A stretch of 64,000 bases of DNA from Ryuthela nishihirai (GCA_038380435.1 JAWZYU010000009.1:66989901-67053900), one strand, 5' to 3'. Shown: positions 22,069 to 32,383, counted from the first letter of the stretch. Notes: generated from the sequence alone by a model not told the origin. Made by a program: numbers and translations.

Positions 22069-22836
22069 CAGGGGTTCTCAACGTTGGGTACGTTGTAAAA
22101 TATTTTGGGGTACCTGAGAGCTCAAATGTCGCAAGATCTAGTAACAAAGTCGCAAATTTGGCAACACTGCTGAGAAAAAATGTTATTTTTTGTGTGTTTA
22201 TCAGTATATGTAATTTATGAACAAAATTTAATGTGTTTGTATATATATATATGTTTTATTTTATTCCCATTGCTATACTATAACCATAGTTTTATCTATC
22301 TATACAGGAGGTACGCCAGTTACATACACATTTCCAGCGGGTACCTGAGAGCTCAAATGTCGCAAGATCTAGTAACAAAGTCGCAAATTTGGCAACACTG
22401 CTGAGAAAAAATGTTATTTTTTGTGTGTTTATCAGTATATGTAATTTATGAACAAAATTTAATGTGTTTGTATATATATATATGTTTTATTTTATTCCCA
22501 TTGCTATACTATAACCATAGTTTTATCTATCTATACAGGAGGTACGCCAGTTACATACACATTTCCAGCGGGTACCTGAGAGCTCAAATGTCGCAAGATC
22601 TAGTAACAAAGTCGCAAATTTGGCAACACTGCTGAGAAAAAATGTTATTTTTTGTGTGTTTATCAGTATATGTAATTTATGAACAAAATTTAATTTGTTT
22701 GTATATATATATATATGTTTTATTTTATTCCCATTGCTATACTATAACCATAGTTTTATCTATCTATACAGGAGGTACGCCAGTTACATACACATTTCCA
22801 GCGGGTACATGAAGCATGAAAGGTTGAGAACCACTG
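22069..22836. mobile_element. Nonautonomous hAT element inside LINE copy C
   Basis: Left end CAGGGGTTCTCAACGTTGG, right end read inward CAGTGGTTCTCAACCTTTC, a typical hAT inverted repeat. Flanking 8-mers are GTTTAAAA (22061-22068) and GTTTAGAA (22837-22844), one mismatch, and the second equals the empty site in copy B. No coding capacity: its interior is a triplicated 231-bp unit. Confidence 0.9.
22110..22805. repeat. Three tandem 231-bp units filling the hAT MITE
   Basis: Each unit starts TACCTGAGAGCTCAAATGTC, includes a TA-dinucleotide run and ends near CACATTTCCAGCGGG. The first two are identical apart from the junction; the third has one extra TA and a G-to-T change. The repeated short open frame inside the units is a by-product. 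Confidence 0.95.
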
Positions 22837-22925
22837 GTTTAGAACATCACTGAAATGCTCAACCCACTAGCCATGACAGAATCCTCATATTCTATAAACT
22901 TACCTTGTTTATCCTTTAATCCCCG

Positions 22926-23545
22926 TGTAAATGTTCTTTCTTCCTCCTTCCAGTGTGTGGAAGTTATTCCCAGTCGTTAAGTTCTCGGTAATAGTTATGT
23001 CGTCAGAATGGCACTACTCGTTCGTTTCAATAACTAGACTCCTATGTTTCTTATTTACATATCTACATTTAATTCGACTTCAGCAACAATACAGTGAACA
23101 GACAAAATATATAAACTACAGCGACTGCCGCCTTGCGAGTCACTCATACCAGACAGCAGGATTCCCAATCCTACTTGCAAGGCTTTAACCAACCAAGCCT
23201 CCGGGTGTTCCCAACACCGTAACAAAGAAGTATATGCAACAGGGCGACGTCTTTACGACCGTCCCCTACCGAATCCGAAACGCAACACGTTCTCCGTTGA
23301 AATTCTCCGGCCAAGTCCGGTAATGTGATGTACGCTGGACATGCAAGTGTCCGTCAACCAATGGGGTATGTCCACGTCTGCGAGCGGCCGAAATTTCTCG
23401 ACCACGGCAGTCCTTAGGCACATTTCATCCCCTGCCCCCCAACGGAACTGGCTCCGATGCCCTAGCTAGAAGAAGATGTCTGCCACAATAGCGCTCATAG
23501 TTCCCCCCCCCCCCCGCTTCGCTCTAGTTTGATCGAGCCCTTACA
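22926..23545. mobile_element. Solo LTR, 620 bp
   Basis: Starts TGTAA and ends TTACA (short perfect inverted terminal repeat with TG…CA). It is flanked by CCCCG (22921-22925) and CCCTG (23546-23550), a 5-bp target duplication with one mismatch inside LINE copy C sequence that is continuous in copies A and B. It is much more GC-rich than the flanks and has a TATATAAA string at about 23108. No internal retroelement remains, so recombination between two LTRs removed it. It does not resemble the putative LTR at 5017-6049. Confidence 0.85.
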
Positions 23546-23550
23546 CCCTG

Positions 23551-24494
23551 TTTGCCTGTCCGTTTTCTACCACACAAAACATTAACTATTTGGTACAGCT
23601 CTCTGCTGTTGTGCTGTCTAACAGCTTCATCGGCTTTATTAGTCAAGCCAACAACCCAAAGATTCTTATCAGCAGCTAACTGATCCTTTACACTTTGTTA
23701 AGCTCTCTATAATGCTTTCTATTAGGACTAGTAAGGTAGTGTATATGGACATTCCTGCAGTTCTTTCTTTCTGAAATAAGTTCAAGTGCCTTATTACTCA
23801 AATAATTCTATCTCCTCTGCTCCTTTTTTCTTAACAGAGTACTGTTAGTTTCCAAATAGCCTGTTTAAAACGGTCCCATTCTTCTTGAACTTCAGTAGTA
23901 AGCAAACCACGACTATCATAATGACTAAGTAACCTGTCATGGTAAGCCTAGCTATAACTGGGTCTTACAGAGCTTCAGAATTAAAGGTAAGTTTTTCAAC
24001 TTTAATATAAAACTTCTTAAGTTTAAGTTGCAAGACACTTTTAACAAGCTAATGGTCGGATCCAATTTCAGCTCCCCTCTATGATCTGGTATTCCTAACA
24101 GAACTATCCCATTTGCTATTAATTAATATACACTGCTCACAAAAATTAGGGGATATTTCTTCGCTTCATATTCATTTTGAAATATCCCTAATTTTTGTGA
24201 GCAGTATATAATCAATCATATTCTTATGCAGCCCATTTGGTGAAACCCATGTGTATTTATGTATGTTGCGGTGTTTGTAATAAGTGCTAGTTATTCTTAA
24301 ACCGTTACGTTTACTTACCTGTAGGAGACGTTGCCCATTGCCATTGCAGCTACCAATACCAAAAGAGCCTATCACCCCTCCCCAAAGGTCAGAGTCAGTA
24401 CCAACTTTGGCATTGAAGTCACCTAGAACAAGGGTAATACTTCATACTTCTTCCTTGATAGAATACAAAATTTCCCGAAGTTGTCCGTAAAACC
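23551..24494 (-). pseudogene. LINE copy C linker and partial endonuclease
   Basis: Resumes on the far side of the solo LTR with the KRTG and VNVLCGRK region, then the ERRNCRN motif near 23770, and then the endonuclease C-terminus (the GSDH region near 24055, TWVSPNG near 24245, NGNGQRLLQ near 24330). It ends at the equivalent of the codons before LQDIL at about 24490, where orientation flips. A mariner MITE interrupts it at 24131-24205. Confidence 0.8.
24131..24205. mobile_element. 75-bp mariner-type MITE
   Basis: Near-perfect foldback of about 28-bp arms starting CACTGCTCACAAAAATTAGG, separated by about 18 bases and flanked by TA (24129-24130) and TA downstream. The inverted repeat is the well-known end of a mariner group common in arthropods. 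Inserted in the endonuclease part of LINE copy C at a TA. Confidence 0.9.
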
Positions 24495-24495
24495 A

Positions 24496-24790
24496 CAAGA
24501 ATTCCACCTTTAAAATTTAGATATTCTCGGTTTGAAAGAAACCAGATGGACAGATAAAGGTCAGATTCTTAAAAATAATCTTAAATTTCTCATTTCAGGG
24601 AGGTAAGATAATAAGCATCACCAAGGCATAGGCCTACTTCTCAGCAAACACACTAGTGATGCTCTTCTGGGATATGAGTGCATTCATGAATGTTTCTTAC
24701 AGCAGAATTTCAGACAAGCATTAAAGACTTGAATGTTATCTTCTGCTATCTGCCCCACTGAGGATGCCGATGAGGATGAGAAGGAAGGAA
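24496..24790 (+). pseudogene. Inverted 5' segment of LINE copy C
   Basis: Plus-strand LINE sequence from the codons around QEFH through ILGLQETRW-equivalent and the GVGLLLSKH region to the ADEDEKD codons. It stops exactly where the minus-strand segment starts in the family consensus, with no gap in the element, and its outer end abuts the 11-bp target duplication. This is the structure left by twin priming. Confidence 0.88.
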
Positions 24791-24801
24791 ACATTTTGCT
24801 T

Positions 24802-26399
24802 ACTGACCTAATATCTCAAAGTCACTTTTTATTTTTATTCATTTGGCGTGATGAAAAACGGTCAACTTTGTAGTGCCCAGCACAAACAACTAATACACAC
24901 TTGATTGATTTTCAACCTTGACTATGAAATAGTGTTTCCAAATTGCTATGTGATCAACTTCACTTAAAGAAAAAGCCAACTTTGCGTTTTACGTTTATTT
25001 TGAGAACTATACTCATGCAATGCACTGTCGTATTTAATGTAATATTCGGTCAAATGAAAAGTGGAAAAATAGCAAATAAAGCACAAAAATTAATTCATAT
25101 ATAGATATTGTCAATATCTGCTGAGACATTTGTTCCAAGGTGAAGTTAGCAACCTGATGATCTGTTCTCAGAGCAATATTGGCTGCTGTTTGAGGAGTTC
25201 TCTGACTGTGTGAATCATGCAACTATTTGTCCGACTTGAACCTCCTTTATTTCACAACTTTTTATTCAGGACCGAAAATGGTGAGAGATCAGGACTGCAG
25301 GAAGGATATTATTACAGGTAATGATGCCTATTTACCGTTGTTACTGTTAAATGGGCAGTACGGGGGGCAGGCGTAGTCAGGTAACAAAGCAACTTTCTTG
25401 CTCAGACGTCCAGGGCAATTCGAATTCATTGTTCGCTTTAAACGGACCAATTGTTCACAATATCATTGCGAATTGATGGTATCTCCCACAGTCCAGGAAC
25501 TCAACCAACAGCGAATCTTGATAGTTAAAATAAAACGTCAACACGACGCACATTGCGAAATTTTAAATGGTTTCCTACGAGTTTTTTCTGGAATCCACAG
25601 AGCGTCTATCACATTCAATTCGGTACTTGCAACTGATTCTCGTGCTGATGCGTTCCTTTTATGTTTATCAAATTTATTTACGTGAAGGTGCAACGATTAG
25701 TCCGAATCACATATTGTATAAATATATATAAATATATATAATATGTGAAAAGGAAAAGAAAAACCCAAAATGGAAAAAAATAAATATTCATCATTTTGGA
25801 ATCAAGGAGCAGTCAGCCCGTACAGATTTTATTAGTAATTAATGTATAAAATTTGGCAACATTGAAATTTTCAGAATGTACAGCATAATCTTTCTATATA
25901 TATTATCTGAGAATGTTTTCAAAATCTGACATATTTAGAACATTATTATATATTGTTCTTGAAAGTTGTTGGATTTTTTTCAGTTCTTATTTCAAAACTT
26001 AATATATTTACTAATTTAGGAGTAAGGAATAGAAAATGCATTTGAAAGATTTTTGGGCTAGAAGCACTTCAAACAGTACAGCTTTTGCCCTGTTTTACCA
26101 TGAGCAACTTTTTGAGGTAACCATAGTTGTTGTTGATATAAAAGCAGTATAATTTTAATATATACATTTGTCTTAAATTATTGAAGTGATGAAGGGTAAA
26201 ACCCAGATTTGTTAATCTAACTTGAAACACAGGTTAAAACAATTTTGTATATTTTATATAAGTTATGAAAATATGCAAATAATCTCCTCCCCAACTACTG
26301 ATTCCTTGCTGTACATTAGAATACACCTAAGAGTAATATAAAACTGTAAAAAATAATTTACGAACTACATTTTTTACATTATATAACTTATATAAAATA
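24802..26399. other. Gene-free interval
   Basis: No coding region with a recognisable domain. A 95-codon frame at 25398-25685 has no motif. AT-rich, with alternating ATATATA near 25725-25745. Confidence 0.5.
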
Positions 26400-26837
26400 A
26401 AACCTCAATGTTTTTCAACATGAATCTTCCATTTCATACTTGAATTAATATCCGCACCAAGGCAATTAAATGTATTCCATTCAGTTTGAGAATGAACACA
26501 TAATCATATAGTACAAGATAAACTTGATACTTGATACTGAAATCTAGTTCTTAGCTCAAAAACATGTATTTGTTTGTTTTTTTTAATTTAATGTTAAATT
26601 GTTCACATTTGGCAATTCGTCTATTTTAAGCAGGTCATTCTCCATAGAATCTTTTAGGTCAGACACGCTATCACTGGAATACGCAATTGCAGTGTCATCA
26701 GCATAACACAGAAATGATCCTTTAAACTTATCTCACAAAGATCGTTAATAAAAATTAAAAATAAAATTGGACCCGAACTGAGCCCTGAGGAAACCCTTGT
26801 TTTCAGGGGTTTCAATCTAAGAAATTAATTTGATGTA

Positions 26838-27005
26838 CAGTGTGGTTATAATTAAACTGACATTACTCAGAGCGATGTAGAGAAGGATCTTCCTGATGGA
26901 TCACAGCGAAAAGTGGTGGATACCTTAATACGAACATGGAGTAGAGAATCTGCGAATAAAAAAATTAATAGTGTTAGTGCCACCAAGTGGCTTGGGTGCG
27001 CTAAA
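26838..27005 (+). repeat. Left terminal inverted repeat of the mariner element
   Basis: Pairs with 28250-28426. The outer 45 bases and the inner block ending GGGTGCGCTAAAA are the best conserved; small indels separate them. Confidence 0.88.
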
Positions 27006-27119
27006 AACGTGGTAGAACATGCTAATTTCTCGCGACATTGCAGCCAATCACACGTGAGAGTCGCATGAGGCACACTATAAAATGTGATGTCTTTCCCGTA
27101 GTCGCTACAAGGAACCCTG

Positions 27120-28163
27120 AATATCTGCAAGAAGGACCCAGCTTTGCTAGTTAAACTGCTTTACCAAAACGGCAATAATGCCGCCGCTGCATTACGCGAA
27201 TATCGTCGTCTGAAAGATATAAGGAAAGGACCTTTGTCGCTAAATGGACTGAATAATATGATACAGAAATTCGAAGGAACAGGCAAGTTGGGTGTGGCCC
27301 CAGGTAGATGCCGTGGCCTGTTGCAGAAAGCAATGTGGAAGACGTCGCACTCACCGTTCCATAAATCCAGTCACAATCGGAGCTACCCCTAGTTAGTGCG
27401 AAACGGGTATCTCGACAACTGCAACTTCCATGGTCAACTGTCTGTAAAATTATACTGTCCATCCTGAAATGGTATCCTTACAAAATTCATAGGGTGCAGG
27501 AACTGCAACCATGTGACCCTGAACAGCGCACCGACTTCGTTTTGCGATTTCTGGCGAGGATGCAGCTTGACGATATGTGGCCTTCGAAAGTCTTATGGAC
27601 CGATAAGGTGCATTTTTCCCTATATGGAGCAGTGAATACCCACAACTGCCGAATATGGAGATCTACACATCCGCATGTTGTGCGTGATGTGTCTCTACAT
27701 TTAGACTATGTAACTATATGGTGCGGGTTTACCGCAAACTTTGTAATCGGACCATTTTTCGTTCGTTGAGCAGATCACGCCTCAAGGCCCCGTACATCGA
27801 TCGGTAAACGGACCACGTTACACTGATCTTATTCGCCGTAAGATTATTTGGGCTTTGCAAGAAAGAAATTGCTTAGACTCCATAATCTTCATGCAGGATG
27901 GGGTCCATATTGCACGTATGGCAACGCAATTATTGCGTGCCACATTTGGTGAGGACAGAACAATTTCTCGAACGTTTTCCAATGCTTGGCCACCACGTTC
28001 CCCAGAACTAAACTCATGCGATTTTTGGTTATGGTGTTATTTGAAAAGCCGAGTTTATGAAGGCAATGTTGAATCGCTTGTTGAACTGAAGGCAAGAATA
28101 ACACAGCACGTTGCAGCCATTCCCCGAGATATGTTTCAAGCACCATGCCGTATACGTTTCTAG
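27120..28163 (+). pseudogene. Tc1/mariner-type transposase, three frame breaks
   Basis: The N-terminal helix-turn-helix is open from about 27120 to 27392 (KKDPALLVKLLYQNG, AAALREYRRLK, FEGTGKLGVAPG), matching an N-terminal domain (DUF4817 type, by recollection) common in arthropod proteins of this kind. It resumes in another frame at 27494-27769 with the first catalytic region 'LWTDKVHFS' (Asp kept, the usual following Glu replaced by Lys). A third segment, 27855-28163, carries the second Asp in IIFMQDGVHIARM and the third in PELNSCDFWLW. About 40 residues separate the last two Asp here. The protein would cut and paste the element at TA. Frame breaks near 27390, 27490 and 27770-27850 make it inactive. 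Confidence 0.85.
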
Positions 28164-28249
28164 CACATTTTGCATACGAATGGTTCATATATTGAGAATC
28201 TTGATTTGTAAAATAAAGGTTATGTTTGTTCAACTTGGTATTTTCTTTA

Positions 28250-28426
28250 TTTTAGCGCACCCACGACACCTGGTGGCACTAACACTAACTAATTTCTTTT
28301 ATTCGTAAATTCTCTACCCAATGTTCTTATTAAGGTATCCACTACTTTTCTCTGTGATCCATCGAGTTCTTTAGTCTCTTTTTCTACATCGCTCTGAGTA
28401 ATGTCAGTTTAATAGTAACTACCATG
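28250..28426 (-). repeat. Right terminal inverted repeat of the mariner element
   Basis: Reverse complement of 26838-27005 with substitutions and about 9 extra bases, mainly near the 'GAAAAAGAGACTAAAGAACT' segment read from the right end. Confidence 0.88.
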
Positions 28427-29089
28427 TACATTAATCTTAATTGTTTGTTTACTCTTACAGAGATATGTTCTAAACAAATTAAGTGCATGACATCTGATTC
28501 CATAATGACAGTTTATGTAGTAAAAAAGCAATATTTAAAATGTCAAATGTTTCCTTATATCTAAATATATAGCTGCAGTTTTATCACTGGCACCAATACT
28601 GTGCCAATGTTAGTTTTAATATTTGCTGTTCAATATTTTTAAGTTCCAAGAAGCCAAATTGTTTATCAGAAAAAAATATTTCTAGGCCTGTAAGCAACTA
28701 ATCAAATTCTTGTCACCTGATTTATAAAGAGGTGTAACAGTACAGTGGCTGATTTTAACATAATTAAACATTTCATGTTAATAGAAATATTAATGATCCT
28801 CGTGAGACTTGGAAGATGGTATTTAGCATAGATCTTTAGCATTTCTCCTGTGATTTCATTAAAACCTGATGTTTTATTATTTTGCAGTGTCTGAACATTT
28901 TTACTTACTACTGTTTCATTTGAGCTTTCTATCCACAAGGAAGTTTGGAGGTAGATTAACTCCTTTTGATAGTATGAAGAAATTGTTTCATCGGTATTAA
29001 ATGTACCATATGTTGTTTAAATAAAATTTTCATTAATATATTCAATTAATTCTGTTATGTTGTCACATTTGGAGTTATGGGTGTTTTTC

Positions 29090-29510
29090 TATTGAAGTTA
29101 ATTAATTTTTTAAAATTTATCTCTTATATCCAAAAATCCGCGTTTTTCCACCCTTCCTTGAAGGTAAGAGGGCAGCTCTTTCCTGTTAATGCAAACGTCA
29201 TGGCCTTCACATTCCATCACCAAAATTTCAAATTTCTAACAAAAATACATCGTTTGCAATATTCGTTAAAAATTTTGCAATTTTAAGTTTTTCAAGAGGA
29301 CACAATCTAAATTTTTGGAAAATTTGGAAAGTGCAAATTGTAATATTTCATCAATAACTATCCAATCGAAAAAGATTTATAATTTATCGCTTAAAACAAA
29401 AAAAGTATAAATGTCTACAGACGGACAAGAGACATAGAGAAAGAAAGACAGACAGAAAGATAAGAAAGGCTGAAAGAAAGGCAAAGAGACAATGTCTTGT
29501 CTGTTGTTTT
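29090..29510. repeat. Dispersed repeat R1, copy 1
   Basis: Contains the blocks CATCACCAAAATTTCAAATTTC, 'TTTGCAATATTCGTT', 'TGCAAATTGTAATATTTCATCAATA' (all broken here for brevity) and ends near 'TGTCTACAGACGGACA' followed by a purine-rich AGAAAGACAGA run. The same order of blocks recurs at 36370-36700 and in part at 29740-30000, 30530-30830 and 36160-36290. No coding capacity or termini recognised; probably an unclassified nonautonomous element. Confidence 0.6.
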
Positions 29511-30058
29511 TAAACGAGTGCGTTTAAATTGAGCATACGTGAATGTATTGTAGATTTTTAAGTATAAGAATAATATATTGCTTTTGGCGAATATGGGGTA
29601 TTTGCTTTCAAAGAGAATGAAAATTTTTTATTTTACATCTTTAGCACTTTATAACAATGAAAACTGGAATAAATGGAAGATTTGGAAAATAAAAAAACAA
29701 TATTTCATTAGTACCTGTAAAACGTAAAAATAATTTTTCATTTATCTGAAACGAAAAAAAAATTGCCTTTCCACTCCGACCCACCCCTCGGGACTAAGGA
29801 GCCAAATTATTGCTGCCAATGTAAGCAATTTTGACCTTCAGCATTAAAAGTTTAAATATCTAGAATAAATGGAATCTTTGCAATGTTATTTAAAAGTTCG
29901 GCATTTTCAGACTTTTCCGACCGTTAGAGAATGTTATTGAAGAGTTTTAATTTTAAACCTTTAGCAACCTCTGTCAGTGGAAATTCCAACTAATCGATAA
30001 TTGAAAAAAAAAATAAATTAGCAGTATTTTAATAGTATTTCAATATGTATATGTATAT
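29511..30058. other. AT-rich interval with a decayed R1 fragment
   Basis: No gene. The 29740-30000 part includes an R1-like 'CAGACTTTTCCGACCGTTAG' block. Oligo-A runs at 29755-29762 and 30005-30012. Confidence 0.45.
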
Positions 30059-30069
30059 AACGCAAAAAG

Positions 30070-30455
30070 GGGCGGGGGTGGTTCAGTCGGTAGCGCGCCA
30101 GGCTCGTAATCTGTAGTTCCCAGGTTCGAGTCCCAGCTGGGTCAGCGTTGAGATTTATCTCCGCAAAATTCCCCGCCCTGCCCACGGTCAGTAGGGGACA
30201 CCGATGGGCTTGGAAAGGCCGCCGTCTGTCGGATGGGACGTTAAGCCGTGGCCCCGTATGCGGGAGAGCCATACCCTGTGCACGTTAAAGAACACGCTGC
30301 ATGGCCTTGACGGGAGGCTACCATCTGTCTCCCAACAGCTGTTCCAGTGGGTCCCCTCCCCCAACCTTCTCTGAGCCTTCGGGGTCCATGTGACCTGGCC
30401 ATTTAGTCCATGGTGTGCAAAAAAAGTGCCGCTCAGAGGTAAAACAACCCAACAA
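30070..30455 (+). mobile_element. SINE-1 reference copy, full-length, tRNA-derived
   Basis: 386 bp bounded by a perfect 11-bp target duplication AACGCAAAAAG (30059-30069 and 30456-30466). The head is tRNA-like with intact Pol III A and B boxes; then a 'GCGTTGAGATTTATCTCCGC' block, a central domain around GTGCACGTTAAAGAACAC, and a 3' part ending GCTCAGAGGTAAAACAACCC. No poly(A) tail; the 3' end is a short A/C-rich string. It is the best-preserved copy and serves as reference for the other copies in the window. Confidence 0.93.
30079..30133 (+). promoter_or_regulatory. Internal RNA polymerase III promoter (A and B boxes) of SINE-1
   Basis: A box TGGTTCAGTCGG at 30079-30090 and B box GGTTCGAGTCC at 30123-30133, spaced as in a tRNA gene without intron. 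Both match the consensus, so this copy could still be transcribed. Confidence 0.85.
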
Positions 30456-30529
30456 AACGCAAAAAGTTCGTTTATCTACTAAAAGGAAAAAGCTATGTTT
30501 TGCCATCTCCCCTGGGATAAGGGAGAAAT

Positions 30530-30830
30530 CATTGATGTATTATAATCCTTTTGACGCTGCATCCGTCACACTTTTAATATTGAACATTAATGGATCGTTT
30601 GAGATATAGTTCAAACTTTTTCATTTTCGCCTTTCTCCCACCTTTAGAAGGCGCTATTAGAGCTGTTTTGGGAAATTCTAAATATGCCTATCCTATAAAT
30701 ACCAATTGAAGCAAAAAGAAATTATCTCTGTACACAGAAAAATATTAAATGTCTACAGATGGACAGATGACAAAGCGAAAACATTGTTGTTGTTTTTTTT
30801 TTTGAAAACGAGTTAGAAATAATGGTGCAC
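30530..30830. repeat. Dispersed repeat R1, partial copy
   Basis: Shares 'CCACCTTTAGAAGGCGC', 'AAATGTCTACAGATGGACAG' and the downstream 'GAAAACGAGTTAG' with the copy at 36370-36700. Diverged. Confidence 0.5.
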
Positions 30831-32039
30831 AGAATTTGAAGAAAAGTATCTATGGATTATCTAAAGTGAAGATTGTAAAGGTTAGGAAGAGAGGTTATGA
30901 AGAGAAGTAATGAAGAGGGAAAATGCCTTTCTATTATGGATGTTGGTCTTATATCGCGATCTGTAGTTTATGAAATATCTGGATTGAAGTTGTACAAGAC
31001 ACTAAAGTTAAATAACTGGTGCAATGGCAAAAGATGGTTTTGTTGCTATTTCCAGATGGTTGATAACATTCCGTAATATTTCTGTTTTAGAGTGTTGTTG
31101 GCAACTGTTTTGCTTGTGGTATCATTATTTTAATTTTCAAGAACTTGATGCAGTTCTTGCGATAATTTTAGAGGCATTGGTGCGCTTTTTATTCTAGATG
31201 AAATTCTTTGCATAATTGGTGAAGAGAAAAAGCTTCAATTTATGAATAATATATTTTTTTAGAAGAATGGTATATTTTTTTTCTCGGGAGAAACTAGAGT
31301 GATATCTTCATTAAAATATCATTACTTGCTTTATGAACTGTTACGTTATAGTAAAGATTAGTACTAATTTCCATACATTTTCAAAGATTAGCGCAAACAT
31401 TTTAATACACTGATTAATTTCCCAATTGAAACTTGCTTAATGATCGTTTCAGAAGTTGTCGTTGAACAAAAAAAATTCCACAATGTGCTCATTGGCCTCG
31501 AACACAACCCACGAAAGAAGAATCCGTTTCTTTCATTTGAGAATTAAGAAGGGAAAAAAACAACAAAGAACAAAATCCATCAGGAAGGATTGATGCAAAA
31601 CACGAGCAATTAATTTGTAAATTCAATTTATGGGTTTCGTCTCAAGACACACAATTGACTGTCATGAGCAAGATTAGTAAAGACGCCAAAAATGAAATCG
31701 ATAATTTGAATGAGAGTGAAAATGGAGATAACGACAGCTTCGATTTCCAACTTAATTACCTTGTGCGCATTTCAGTAGGAACTTCGAAATTAAAAGAAAT
31801 ATGGAGAAATAACAAAACTACATGACTGCAGGAACATCCTCCACAATTTGGAAATATGTGTTGTAGTAAAATAGATATATTCTATTTAAATAGTTCTAAT
31901 TTTGGTATTTATTGCAAATAATGGGATTTATTACTAAGCTACAATGAAAGCAGCAATCATTGAGACAGCCGTCTAACAACCATGATCAAAGGTATTTTGT
32001 GGCTCTCTTGCATACCAAACAAGAGTTAACCATCAGATG
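30831..32039. other. Gene-free AT-rich interval
   Basis: No coding region, RNA gene or recognisable repeat beyond simple A/T runs. Confidence 0.5.
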
Positions 32040-32165
32040 CAGTAGTGGATCAGGCAGGAACTGCGTGGCAAATTTGTTTTCAAGTATTTTAAACATTAAT
32101 TTCATTTCAAACTTCTAGATCAAAAGCACGAAAGGAGCGATATGTATCATAAATAGCACATTTTT
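32040..32165. repeat. Dispersed repeat R2, fragment
   Basis: The 'TTTTCAAGTATTTTAAACATT' to 'ATCATAAATAGC' stretch matches 34870-34975 with substitutions. Part of the R2 family best seen at 34640-35700. Confidence 0.55.
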
Positions 32166-32383
32166 CTACATAGGTTGGAGGATTACAAATCCGATGCATG
32201 TTCAATGGCGGAGCACTCATTGGGGCCTTCTAGATCACGCTTTTCAGAAATTACGTTCAAGAAATCTGACTATTCAATAATCCGCTAATTTAATTCAGAC
32301 TGATTTAATATACATCACTCAAAAGTAATTTCATTTCACTTTCCTTCACGTCAATTCCTCGTTTTATTTCTTTTTTATTGCAC

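Larger units (their letters stand above)
20521..24790 (-). mobile_element. RTE-like LINE copy C with 5' inversion and 11-bp target duplication
   Basis: A minus-strand copy. Its 3' tail (GATGATGATG on the minus strand) is at 20521-20530. The 11-bp sequence ACATTTTGCTT occurs at 20510-20520 and again at 24791-24801, so the whole interval is one insertion. The 3' portion (20521 to about 24494) is in minus orientation, whereas its 5' end (about 24496-24790) is in plus orientation. Nested within it are a hAT MITE (22069-22836), a solo LTR (22926-23545) and a mariner MITE (24131-24205). The reverse transcriptase and C-terminal motifs survive in short frames with many stops. Confidence 0.92.
26838..28426 (+). 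mobile_element. Tc1/mariner-type transposon with long terminal inverted repeats
   Basis: Starts CAGTGTGGTTA after a TA (26836-26837) and ends before a TA (28427-28428). The termini are inverted repeats of about 168 bp (26838-27005) and 177 bp (28250-28426), with long identical stretches such as ACTGACATTACTCAGAGCGA and AGTGTTAGTGCCACCA. It interrupts the Jockey/CR1-like remnant. The interior holds one broken transposase. Total about 1.59 kb. Confidence 0.9.
26400..28960 (-). pseudogene. Jockey/CR1-like LINE reverse transcriptase remnant, split by a mariner element
   Basis: On the minus strand, 28938-28702 reads LQNNKTSGFNEITGEMLK and a LTRIINISIN segment, the N-terminal fingers of Jockey/CR1-type reverse transcriptases. 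It continues in other frames to a 'DKQFGF'-like box near 28640. After the mariner element the homology resumes at 26837 going left: a 'GP.LFLIFINDL'-like segment near 26770, a CYADDTAIAYSS-like catalytic box near 26690-26720, and a late 'KWKIHV'-like motif near 26410-26430. Stops and frameshifts are numerous. No 3' tail or target duplication found. It belongs to a different LINE family from copies A-D. Confidence 0.7.

Noticed and set aside
25398..25685. 95-codon frame as a gene
   Set aside because: No recognisable domain, no supporting context; length is within chance for this window.
30079..30140. tRNA gene
   Set aside because: A and B boxes are present, but the acceptor stem does not pair and the sequence continues into the SINE body with a target duplication around the whole.
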